A stretch of 64,000 nt of DNA from Gnetum montanum (lineage: Eukaryota > Streptophyta > Gnetopsida > Gnetales > Gnetaceae): contig MNCI01035040.1 of assembly GCA_015680685.1 (NCBI GenBank), positions 333,853-397,852 of the forward strand, in the 5' to 3' direction. The position numbers and the translations under genes are program-made. The notes beneath the pieces are model-generated. The model was not told the origin of the DNA. It did not search any database and saw nothing but the letters and a program-made list of their open reading frames with translations. This document shows, in pieces, positions 24,570-34,769 of the stretch. Position 1 is the first letter of the stretch, and each line of letters begins with the position of its first letter.

Positions 24570-27500
24570 TTACATGGAGGCATTTTCTCCATGTCATCAC
24601 CCGATGAATCATTGTATGTGATTCATGGAACTTTCCTCTTCTCAATATTTTCATAAATATTTATCTTAGAGATTTTCAAGAAAAGATCACGGATCCTAAG
24701 GCATGCGTCTACTGTACTTAGCCATACCCTTCCCATTATAATTGGGAAGTCTCCTTTGTTGTTGTTGACCTTAATCACTAGGAAATCAACTGGGTAAGAC
24801 CAACCACACATAGTGGTGATGATGTCCTCCACCAATCCCAAGGGAATGGTGATGGACTGGTTTGCTAGCTCTAGTTGAATGTTGCTCTTCTTAAGTTGGG
24901 GAAGGTTCCAGGCGTGATACATCTATCGTGAAATTAAGTTAACTCTGGAACCTGAGTCAAGAAGAGCCCTATGTGGTTTATTTCTAGAAATTTGTAAATA
25001 GATTAAGGAACTCTCAGGGTCAGTTAGTTTCCTAGGAAGGTGGCCTACCTTGATCCAGTCAGTTACGGTATGCATTAACATAACCGTATGCGTTAAGCTC
25101 TGTTGGACTGAAGGGTGCTCCGAAGTGTTAGATGATGGAGGAGTGTACATGGGCCCAACCACTTGTTGTTGTGAGAGTTTGTCTGGGCTTTTGGTTCTGA
25201 AGAAGGGTCTTCTCTTTTTACAGTTGTCAGAACCAGCAGTAGGTTGAATATTTACAGCTCTTGTAGCGTGATGTTGCTGCGGTTGAGGAGGAAGTTCCCC
25301 TTGCATTGTTGGAGCAGGAGGTGTTATGGGAACTACTTGTGGAAGAGGTGCGGATGGATTTGGAGGATGGTGTGGGTATGGAGTGTCTCCCGGAGGAGAA
25401 GGAGTCCTTATGAAGTACTCCCCAACTTCGTAGTGACGGTGGGGGGTTGTGTGACTCATAGAGTCACTTGGAGAAATCAGCTACTACACATAATATCCAT
25501 AAGGTTTAGGCTACTGGTACGGGTGCTGATGTTTCGGCTATGGCATCCCCCATGACTGTGGGTATTGCCATTGTTGATGCTGTCCAATGGTTTGTGGTGG
25601 AGTTCCTCTTGGATAATACGTTAAGGGTTGGTGGAACTGCCTTGGATTACCTTGTGGATAAGGTAACCTTCAGGGTGTTTGTCGTTGGTTGAGTCTTGGA
25701 TTAAGCACATACACATTAGACTCCTGTAGATGTGAGATAATTGGACAACATCCCTTAAGATGGTCATAGTGGCAGATCTCACATCCACCATCATCTTTTG
25801 TGTCTGACTCCACAATCACATCGGAGTTAGTGATTTTCCCCTTACCCTTGTTATGTGTAGGGCCTAAATCTCTCCACTTTGTCTTACCTTTATCCCTACT
25901 TTGTTCTACCTTAGACTCTTCTACAATTTTTAAGATAGTTTCAATTTTAGAGTCTAAGGAACTCCATACGTCATCTACCTTAGCCGCTATTTCTGTTGTA
26001 AGCTTTTGAAGTGGCAAGGTCTTTCTATTCACCAACTCTTCGATTGGTGACTCATCCTCTTCATCACAAAATTTCACTCCCTTCTTTCGAAGAGAGGGGT
26101 CATGGTTGTATTCTTCTGTACTTTCCCTTTTTCATAGCTCACCTTCTTCTTTTGCTACTTGCTCTAATAAGTGATGTACCTCATGGGCTCTAAGTTGTGA
26201 GAGTATCCCTTGGGCATAAGTCCCAAGGGTTCTTCTCATTTCATGCCTTAGCCCATCCACGATGTGGCGAAGTTGATCCCACAGAGCATACCCATGGCCC
26301 GGGCAATGATGTAACAATGTGTAGTAGCAAGCCATGGAAGCATCCAAGGGTTCATGAGTACCTTTTTTCCAACCTTGGATCTGCTTACGTAAATTGGACA
26401 CTCTGGAGTACGTCTAATACTTATCGTTGAATAGTTCTAGCATCGTACTCCACCTCCTGATGGTTTTCGGTTCTAAGGACCGGTACCAACTCTCTGCTTC
26501 TTAGGTGAGTGTCCTTGGGAACAACTTAAGTTTTTGTCACTCATTTTCTATATTCTGCAAGGCACAGGAATCATGGAATGCCTGTAAATGATTTTGCAGA
26601 TCTACGTTGTATCCCCCTTCAAATCGTGGGATATTGTTCATGTCTAAATGTTTGATCTGACTATCTTTTAAATGCCTTGTGGGAATCCTAACTACCTCCG
26701 TTATGTCAAGCATACTTTGGGTTGCGAGTAGGAGATCATCATGATCATCTCTTTCATGATGCCTGTGATGTCTGTGTTGTTCCCTACTCTCCGTATGTCC
26801 TTACCCTTGTCCTCTCTCTCGACTTTCCCATCGAGGTCTCTCATTTTGTCTACCTTTATCCTCTTTGTTGTGTTCATGATGGCTGTGCCCAGATGTGGAA
26901 GGAGAGGGTGAGTGATGTGAAGAAGGGGAAGAAGAAGGGGAACCATCATTGTGACGATGTTTCCTATCTTCTCTTCTGCTACTCCGGCCCCGATCGTGAT
27001 GACGATCTAAGTGCCTGTCCTTAGCATGAGTAGTTGTTCCCTCTGTGAATAGTTGGTGTTCATGGGCATCAGAACCATGGTTATGGATCGTTGATCGTAG
27101 GTTTTGATACCCTACCTCCTCACCATCGTTAGGAGGGGAACATCATTTGCTAAATAACTCGTTATAAGGGGTTCCTCATCTCCTATTTCACTAAGGACGT
27201 GCAGAACTTTGTCCTTCAAAAGTGTATGTTGACTCTCCTGCCTTAAGTCCCTCATACGTTGTGCATCTATGGGATGATAATCTCTCATATCAAAGTCTTT
27301 TGCAACGTATTCAATATATAATTCAGTCATGCCTATCTGTGCTAAAGCACAGAAGAGCATGTGAGAGATTGATCGATCTGGGGGTAACATGATGTTACCT
27401 TGCAAATCTCTCAATTGCAGTTGTTCGTGTTGATGGAGGATAAAGGTAAAGTTTGGAATATACTCATCGGGATGAGTATAAACTATCTTGTATTGTTTAG

Positions 27501-27591
27501 GACTTGGCTGATTTCGGCTATGTGTTTTATGTTGCCAACTGTCTCATGTATGATCCATAGGTGGTGAGTTGCTCTTATGAGAAGAAGACAT
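24570..27591 (-). pseudogene. Athila-like gag and aspartic protease of element D
   Basis: ATG at 27591 gives MSSSHKSNSPP. The gag matrix-like part includes GNIMLPPDRSISHMLF and DYHPIDAQRMRDL (27414-27112). The capsid part runs through KGTHEPLDASMACYYTLLHH and LGTYAQGILSQLRAHE (26401-26132). A zinc knuckle CEICHYDHLKGCC (C-x2-C-x3-H-x4-C, about 25780) follows, then a proline/histidine-rich linker (25459-25150). The protease has the active-site motif ALLDSGSRVNLIS (24960-24925) and a downstream flap/strand region PIIMGRVWLSTVDACL. Frameshifts and stops break it between modules. Gag would form particles and the protease would process them. No RT follows. Confidence 0.8.
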
Positions 27592-27717
27592 TTTGATTTA
27601 TCAGTGTGCTAATTTCACCATTATAAAATTTTTCTATTAATTAACTTGAAGGTTTGTTTAGGCTCCCAACGATGTGAGTGATATCCTTTATGTTCTATTC
27701 GGTGCACAAACACTTAG

Positions 27718-27735
27718 TCCCCAGCAACGACGCCA
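27718..27735 (-). other. Primer-binding site of D (tRNA-Asp)
   Basis: Minus strand TGGCGTCGTTGCTGGGGA, one base from the 5' LTR end. It matches the complement of the plant tRNA-Asp 3' end (TGGCGCCGTTGCCGGGG) with two C/T changes. tRNA-Asp priming is typical of Athila-type elements. Confidence 0.85.
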
Positions 27736-27736
27736 A

Positions 27737-28726
27737 TGATGAGTGGCGAGGTACCCCTACACTCAACGATACGAAACGAGCGTAGCATGCATGATCTGGT
27801 TGAACTCGCAGACTAAGTGCCTACACACCCCGTAGTTGTCACAGTGTATGGTTAAGTAAGTCCAAGGTATATGATTTTTATATCTTTTTATGTTTTTCTC
27901 CTATGCTATTGAGGTGAAGGGTTGAGAAACTAACTAACTCTAACTAATGACTAAGTCTAAATTACCTAGCGTCAGCATCCGTTCCCACTTACCATACACA
28001 CCCTGAACCGATGCAACCATGGCTACCAAATGCTAATCATTGCTGGGATCACCGTGCATAATGCATGTGCTCAAAGTAGTCATATTGAGGCACTTAACTA
28101 GGAGGAAAGGGTTGAGAGAATCTATCTAGCCTAAGTGCGATGAGCAGCCGATTCCTTGATTAACCGTATACATCTGGGACTACCACTGGGATTACCAAGC
28201 ACAAATCCTAAATACACCACTGGGTTACCAAGTAGTCACATGAGATGCTCGTAATCAAGTCGTACTCATACTGCATGCAATGAGCAGCTGATTCCTTGAC
28301 TATCCGTACACATCCTTAGATGCTCGTAATCAAGTCGTGCTCATACCGCATTCTAGGAGTTTAAGGGTGAGAAAGAAACAATAAATAAAATCCTATTCCA
28401 TGCATTGCAAGGTTTATCCGGAAAGCTCGTCTTTATTGCTGTACACAACTTGTGTTCATGTACAATGTTGCTCGAATAAAGATCCGTTCACTTTGTGACT
28501 CCTACTACGGGCACATGGAAAATATTCTATCTCTGGAGTGTTCAAACTGCTAGAGTTTCCCTACTTCTAACTCAAGATGAGGAATAAGGGGAGTGCCACC
28601 TCTTATTTATAGATATGGTGGCAGACCGCAATATCGCGTACGCAACATCGCAGGGGACGATGCGATATCACAGCTCACGCGAATCATGTACGCGATATCG
28701 CGGCTCACGCGAATGACGTCTCATAA
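27737..28726 (-). repeat. 5' LTR of element D
   Basis: Closely similar to the 3' LTR, including the internal ~140-bp duplication. It lacks the segment CCATGGAACACTTGGGGTTA present in the 3' copy (21822-21841). Palindromes at 28624-28712, TATA TCTATAAATAAGAGG at 28600-28614, followed by target duplication ATAGT. Confidence 0.9.
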
Positions 28727-28731
28727 ATAGT

Positions 28732-30069
28732 TGTAGGGAACAATAACCTAAATTAAAAATATAATAGCATTGGATAAGCTTCATCAAATGGGGGCCCATT
28801 AAGGAGATAGACCACTGATAGATCCAAATATCATAAGTTCCTAATAGCTTACACATAGTTATAGAACATGCTGCTGAAGAAGAACCACATGACCTCAAAA
28901 TAAGTCTTGACATGGGCTAGATTTAGACACTTCCAAAATCTAGTAATATATCCCACATAATGTATGAAAAAATATCTAGATGTCCTAAAGTGTTACAACC
29001 TCAACAAGTTCTATTATTATTAGAAAACTATGAAAAATGATACTGCTACCTACAATGTCCTTAAAGATTATATCCAAATGCTAGTGAAAAAAGGAGAGAT
29101 ATTTTTCAATATTTTAATGTGACCCAGAAATTAGAATATGCAAGTCTTTTAGGATCCCTTGAATACTCACTTATGAAGAGTATATATGTTTCACTTGAAG
29201 AATAAAGATAATTGTCCTAAAATTCCATTCGTCATTTAAATAGGATCCTTTCAAGATAACTCCCAGCCATCGATTCATCAACAGCCACCAAGGCCTAAAA
29301 AATATTTTATTATTAATCTTCTCTTAAATAGCCCCAACAATTCTAAAATCTAGAGTGTACATAGAGCTTTGTTAATCATCAATATGAAACCTAATTATGA
29401 TGAAGGCTTAATCATTCAAACCCCACATTCAATTATCCTTCAATCCCTCCAAGACACTAGTTATCTCTATCAATTCTATCTAAGCTAGTTAATTACCCAC
29501 CTATCCTACCATCTTCGATGTCACTACCATCTTACTCTTCTTCCTCATCTAAGTCACAAGAACCTGATTTCTTTCTACTACTACACTATTCATTAGAATC
29601 CTCACAAGGACACAAAAGGAAGTAACATCTAATGTGTAATAATACGCTCACTAAGCTTAAGCTAGAAAGGTAATATTTAAATATAAATAAAATTATGTTA
29701 AAAATAAGATCAATGATTAATAAAAATAAAATTGATTCTGAGAAAATTAATATGAAAAATAGTAGACATCCATAAAAATAGGCACACAATAAAAGATAAA
29801 ATGTTATAAAGAATACAATGATAGTAGCCTCATGCATACAAAACCTAACATGTATATTAAGAAAAATAGGATGAAGCTCAATTTTTGAAGCCTAAAATTA
29901 CATTAATATATACAAAAAAAATTTATAGTGGAAATAAATATAGAAATTATCTAGAAATTGCATGACATCAAATTACATCAAATAGACATTAGGCTCTAAT
30001 ATTAGCAAAAGTTGTTAACTAACAAATTGAAAGTTACCAATGCTACAGAAATAAATATTCATGCTTAAC
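28732..30069. other. AT-rich spacer between elements D and B
   Basis: Target sequence that received D on its left and B on its right. A weak plus-strand coding-like stretch (28860-29160) has stops and no nameable domain. The hydrophobic 83-codon minus-strand frame at 29586-29837 reflects AT-rich composition. Confidence 0.5.
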
Positions 30070-30074
30070 CTAGG

Positions 30075-30754
30075 TGATGAGATGCAATTCGCATAGGCCA
30101 TGATATCACGTACACGATATCGCGTCCTTTGCGATATCGCATCCCCCGCGATATCGCGTACGCAATATCGCGTCTTCCCTATAATATCATGTACGCGATA
30201 TCGCAGTCTGCCACCATATCTATAAATAAGACACGACTCTCCCTTGTTTAAGATCCCAGTTTTAGAGTAGCGAAGCTCTGGTAGTTTGATCCCTCCAGAG
30301 TTAGATTTTTTTCCCGTGTCTGCTCACAGTGTGGTGAATGTGATTGTACAGTGTCTTTATTCGAGTGTGCCGTACTTGGACACGCACATGACCGGTAATA
30401 AAGATTGAGATTACTTCATCATTGCAGCATTCACTTTGCTATTTATTTATCTATTTATTTATTTAATGTTATTTCCTATTTTCTCTNTTTACCCTTTTCC
30501 TCCTATCTTAGCTTAGTTAAATATTATTTTCCACTGCCTTTAGGAGTAGCATAGATTAGGAACACATCATACACCTCATATGGACTAAACCGTATGTGAC
30601 AAATGGAATACTAGTCCAGGTGGGAAGACAACGAACTATGACCTAAGGCTAACTATCTAGGTGCCACAGCTAGTCCATCTGCAGAGTTTGACCAAATCAC
30701 ACGTGCGACGGTCGTTTCGTATGGTTGAGTGTAGGGGTACCTCACCACTCATCA
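30075..30754 (+). repeat. 5' LTR of element B
   Basis: Starts TGATGAGATGCAATTCGC. The densest palindrome cluster of the elements lies at 30098-30207, with GATATCGCATCCCCCGCGAT and GATATCGCGTACGCAATATC. TATA CTATAAATAA at 30220-30229, AATAAAG near 30397, end CTCACCACTCATCA. It is shorter than the A LTR because a U5 segment is missing at the N. Confidence 0.9.
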
Positions 30755-30755
30755 T

Positions 30756-30773
30756 TGGTGTCATTGCCGGGGA
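30756..30773 (+). other. Primer-binding site of B (tRNA-Asp)
   Basis: TGGTGTCATTGCCGGGGA, one base after the LTR. The three differences from TGGCGCCGTTGCCGGGG are all C-to-T or G-to-A at CpG or nearby positions. Confidence 0.9.
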
Positions 30774-30887
30774 TGGTGCTAGTTATCTAGATTAGTTATA
30801 TCATACAAGGTAGCTGTAAAGAACTTAACGATATATCTTTCAGAAAATAATAATTATTAAAAGTCACACCTAAATTCACACACAACA

Positions 30888-32727
30888 ATGCCTCTCCTAC
30901 AAGACGATAATAACGCCACACTTAGTGAGGAAGTTCATTGGAGAACCAACAAACTATATGACAATGAAGATTGGAGTATACAACCTGAAGTGGGAGTTTC
31001 TTATAAGAATGAGCAAAAACAACGTCATCACAACACACGAAAGCCTAACTTACCCGATCATGATGAACCCCCACTGGCCACTACAAGCTTAACACAAATA
31101 CAAGAGGCTGTTCGAATATCACGTAGGCATCATAAAGAGAGCCGTCTACCCAGGCTCGATTTAAAATTTTCAGGAGGCTATGACTTAGATTCACATCCAA
31201 ATTTACTAGCCTTCTATGATGCCTGCACATAGAATAACATTGAAAACAGTTGGCAAAAACTTAAGCTCTTTCCTATGACACTCGTTGACCAAGCTAAAGT
31301 ATGGTATAGATTGTTAAAACCAAATTTAATACAATGCTGGTCAACAATGGTAGAAGTCTTTAATGAAAAATATCAAACCTATGCAAGAGTGTTAACCTTG
31401 AGGAAACAAAATCCAAGGATGGAAACAAGCAAAACATGAACCCTTGGACATGGCCTTAGAAAGATATTACGCACTGTTAAACAACTATCCAGGCCATGGG
31501 TTTTCCGAGGAAAGGCTAATGTATCATATTATTAATGGGCTATGTAATGAAACAAGAAAGACCTTAGGAACGTATGCCTAAGGTCAACTATACAACCTAT
31601 GAACCCATCAAATCCAAGAGCTTATTAAGCGGGTAGCAAAAGAAGAAGGAGAATTCACTAGATGGGAGTGTGTTGAAAAACATCAACAGGACCCATATAT
31701 TAACTCAACAAAGGTCCCTAATCATAACAAGGAGAAATCAACAAATCTCAAGGTGGAAATATCATCTTTGCTAATACAACAATCGTTAGAAGAAGTTGAG
31801 GCAAAGATCAATAAGATGTTGGAATGGATAAATCAAAAGTGTGGAGAATATATCAACATCATTGGAGATAGAGTTTTGACAACCCAAGAAGTAGGAAAAA
31901 ACATTAGACATTCAGAGAAAAAGACTAAAGGGAATAAGTGCACAACTGCCAATCCTACGTATGAATGCAACATATGCCTGTACGATCACCCCAAAGGTCA
32001 ATGCCCAATATTGTTACATCTACATGAGCATTGGGGAAATACGCTACATCCAGAGTTTGTACAGAGGTACTGTGTTCAGTCACAGTGGCAACAATCCTAG
32101 TCGTGGGGGAATCCACCCTTAGATTGGAGGCACCCTTCATATTATCTGAATCTAAACGCTTATCACGTTCAACACCCTGTTTCTTCAACTGGGCCAACAT
32201 ACTCTATCTCACCACAATACCATTCTCCATAATACTATCAGCCCATACCTCCAACACAACCACCACCTTGTGCACCTTATATTCCTCCTAACTTCCAACA
32301 TTCTCATCCTTTCCCTCCTTTCACAGTACCACCAACTATTCCTAAGGTGTTTATACCATCGCAACCCATGAACAACACTTGTGCTACCGCTATTAATAAC
32401 AGTGAAAATCCTCCTCAACATCAAAGGTGTCCTTTCTTTAAACACGGTCGTAGGAAGGGACAACATAACTCTGAGGCCACTGCATCTTCCAACCCAGCAC
32501 AAGTCCAACACTGTGGTGCACCCTTACCTTCGAACCCAATGCCTCATGTAACTTCATCAGGGCCACCAACTAACACTCCAACAACTATACGACCCAACGA
32601 ACACAACCATGGGAGGCATCATCCTAATCCTTGCATACCATCTAATGGTCACCAGCATCATAGTGGGTCAACTCGTTATCAGGGAACTACATTGTATGAA
32701 GTGCACCACTATGCTTATCAGGGATAA
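30888..32727 (+). pseudogene. Athila-like gag of element B
   Basis: ATG at 30888 (MPLLQDDNNATLSEEV). The capsid-like region LDLKFSGGYDLDSHPNLLAF, WQKLKLFPMTLVDQAKVWY and FNEKYQTYARVLTLRKQ (31130-31420) matches the plant gypsy gag domain. It continues PLDMALERYYALLNNYPGHG and LIKRVAKEEGEF. Zinc knuckle CNICLYDHPKGQC (about 31970-32010) has C-x2-C-x3-H-x4-C spacing. The tail (32347-32727) is rich in proline, asparagine and histidine. No protease motif follows, unlike D and C. TAG stops and a frameshift near 31420 break the frame. Confidence 0.8.
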
Positions 32728-32842
32728 GTATGGACTAGTTTCAATATTTCCAATATGCAAGGATCCTCATTTCCCATTTATTAATCCTTGCCATACTCAA
32801 CCGTTTAGTTATGGGGATATCCCCCATTTCAATAACAAATAG

Positions 32843-34200
32843 GATTAATAAATATTTTTCATTTTCTTTGATTTTTCAATTTTTGTTTTCCAGTTTTTCA
32901 TTTTTCAACTTTTTATTTTATCTTTGTGTGTTTGTATTTTCATGTTTGTGTAAGTAATCTCATCTACGAATAAAACACTCATGTGGATCATTGGTTGAGG
33001 TGTGTTTTATGTTATTAAGTTATGAGTGGTCAATTATCTGGAACAGTGAGCCCATTACACCCACTCATCCACTCTATAAATGAGAGGTTCTGTTCGAGGA
33101 TATAGTGATATTCTTGAAATTTCTAAACTTAAAATTAATTTTGTGTTTATTGTACCCAAAATGAAGAATGATGGACCAAGAGGGAATGATTAGGGTGTGA
33201 CATCAAGGGGACTTGTGGATTCTCTTTGGTGACATCTGTGGGAGTTATCATGCAATATGGTTGTACTAAGATCCTTGTAGATCTAATAAAAAATGGGAGT
33301 AAGAGTAATCAAAAGGGCACTTAAAAATCAAACGTTGTTCTAGGGGGTCCCACTGGAAAGACATGCACCCATGCCTGAAGGTTGGCGGCTTCTCTGGATT
33401 CAGTAAAGTAACAAAAAGAGAGAGAAAAAGAAAAGAAAAAGAAGTGCCATAGAATAAAAATCACTCCTCCCTTGTACTAAAATAGCAAGTGATCATACGC
33501 CTTGTTGTTATGGTACTCTCATAGTTGTTCACCATGGGATGAAACAATGCGATGTCACTGATTAGAAGGATGGACTTGGTCTTGATCTTGGAAAGATGGG
33601 TTAATGACACCTTAATCATGCTTTACACGCAGGATTCATTGTGCCCTGGGTCAGTCACCTCATGTCCTAATCTCTACGATCCCTTCTATAGTTCGTCTCA
33701 TCTCACTGCTCGTGTAATTGTAGCTCATGTTCTGTGTAGCATAAAATTTTCATCTCATTTCCGTGATATTTACATGTGTGTGTTTTGTGGAGTTAGTGCA
33801 GATTACAATTAACCCTTCTAGTGCCCACAGACACTTTGAGTGTGATTACATAAGGGCATAATAGGTTGAAACCTGCTTTGGGGAGGACCCACTTGTGTAA
33901 TTTTGTTGTAATCTTCACTAATTCCCTAGTTCAAACACACAATTTCTTACTTTAGCTTAATTCTTCATAATTTTTTCCCCATTATTATCCCTCAAAATTT
34001 TAACGTTCCAATGTACCATTACATTCCCTTTTCTTCGTAACCGCCAAATTTTTAATTGCTAAATTCACATCCTTATCCTTAAGGAGTGCCTCTCAAATCA
34101 CTGTAATTACCCTTGAATATATTAATCCTTTCCCATGTCCTTATTTTACACCATTAATTTCAAGAAAATCATTAAAAAATTGGTATTTTTTAGGTGTCCC
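32843..34200 (+). other. Gag-env spacer of B with conserved boxes
   Basis: T-rich start (TTTTTCATTTTCTTTGATTT) equivalent to the post-pol spacer of C. Conserved boxes: GGGTGTGACATCAAGGGGA (33196-33214), CCACAGACAC (33825) and CTTTGGGGAGGACCCACTTG (33876-33895). The 86-codon frame at 33552-33812 has no counterpart in C or D and is probably not a gene. Confidence 0.55.
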
Positions 34201-34202
34201 AC

Positions 34203-34305
34203 ATCACTAGGGACGAGATATCGCATACGCGATATCGTATCCCACGTGATATCGCATACACGATGTACCATACGCGATATCGTGTCCTATTTACTTATAA
34301 ATAGG
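34203..34305 (+). promoter_or_regulatory. Internal promoter-like block of element B
   Basis: GATATCGCATACGCGATATC (34217-34236), then GTGATATCGCATACACGAT and TACGCGATATCGTG, then CTTATAAATAGG (34294-34305). It is the same motif cluster and TATA spacing as the B LTR. CCCCACCGCAACACTTAGCA follows, matching A (CCCCTGCACTACTTAACA). The envelope-like ATG lies about 470 bp downstream. Confidence 0.7.
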
Positions 34306-34466
34306 AACCCCCACCGCAACACTTAGCATCATTTTGCCCTTTACGTAGGGGGAATTTTTGAAATTTTTCTCTACGACTTGTCATTGCATGACCCTCGCTT
34401 TTTCACTCATATCTTGTGCGCTGGTGCTTCGATTTTAATTCCGTTTGAACCTACTTGAACCCAAAG

Positions 34467-34494
34467 TGTTCAGTTTAGTCATGGGGGAGAGAAA
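34467..34494 (+). other. Internal polypurine-like tract, element B
   Basis: TTAGTCATGGGGGAGAGAAA occupies the same place as the tracts in A and C and resembles the family 3' polypurine tract. Confidence 0.4.
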
Positions 34495-34769
34495 CTTGCC
34501 GAAAAGTGTAAATTTTTTGCAATTTATCATCATCCAAAGGACATCAATTAGGGTAATTAACACTAACACTTAAAAAAATTGTGCCAAAAATCATATGACC
34601 TTAGGTACACCAGGAGATCAAAATGAAACCCACCTAAGTCATAGGATCCATTATTATAATTTTCGGGCACAATCACAAGATAACATAAGATCTTTAATTA
34701 AAGGCATGTAGTAAGGTATAAATTAACTTTGAAAATAACCTTACTAACATTTGGCCCATGTGATTGCAG

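Larger units (their letters stand above)
21727..28726 (-). mobile_element. Element D: Athila-like gag-protease element
   Basis: LTRs at 27737-28726 (5') and 21727-22733 (3'), flanked by the duplication ATAGT (21722-21726 and 28727-28731). The PBS, gag and protease lie on the minus strand. RT, RNase H, integrase and the envelope-like ORF are absent. After the protease comes an N gap (24453-24569), then spacer sequence with family-conserved boxes, then a relic of the envelope leader. The element is about 7 kb as assembled and could move only with proteins from a complete relative. Confidence 0.9.

Noticed and set aside
24427-24656. Open frames running through the N gap on both strands
   Set aside because: Most of their length is unknown sequence; only the flanking protease-end sequence is real.
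25050-25555. Plus-strand open frames opposite the D gag/protease
   Set aside because: Antisense shadows of the proline-rich linker and protease region.
29586-29837. 83-codon hydrophobic minus-strand ORF
   Set aside because: Composition is explained by AT-rich DNA; no homologue or context supports a gene.
30098-30207. Clustered palindromes resembling a CRISPR array or a bacterial/restriction-site contaminant
   Set aside because: Units are degenerate and irregularly spaced, sit at a fixed place before a TATA box in several LTRs, and the surrounding sequence is plant retrotransposon.
33066-33080. CTATAAATGAGAGG in the B spacer as another promoter
   Set aside because: It resembles the TATA region of LTRs, but has no U3 motif cluster upstream and is not conserved in C.
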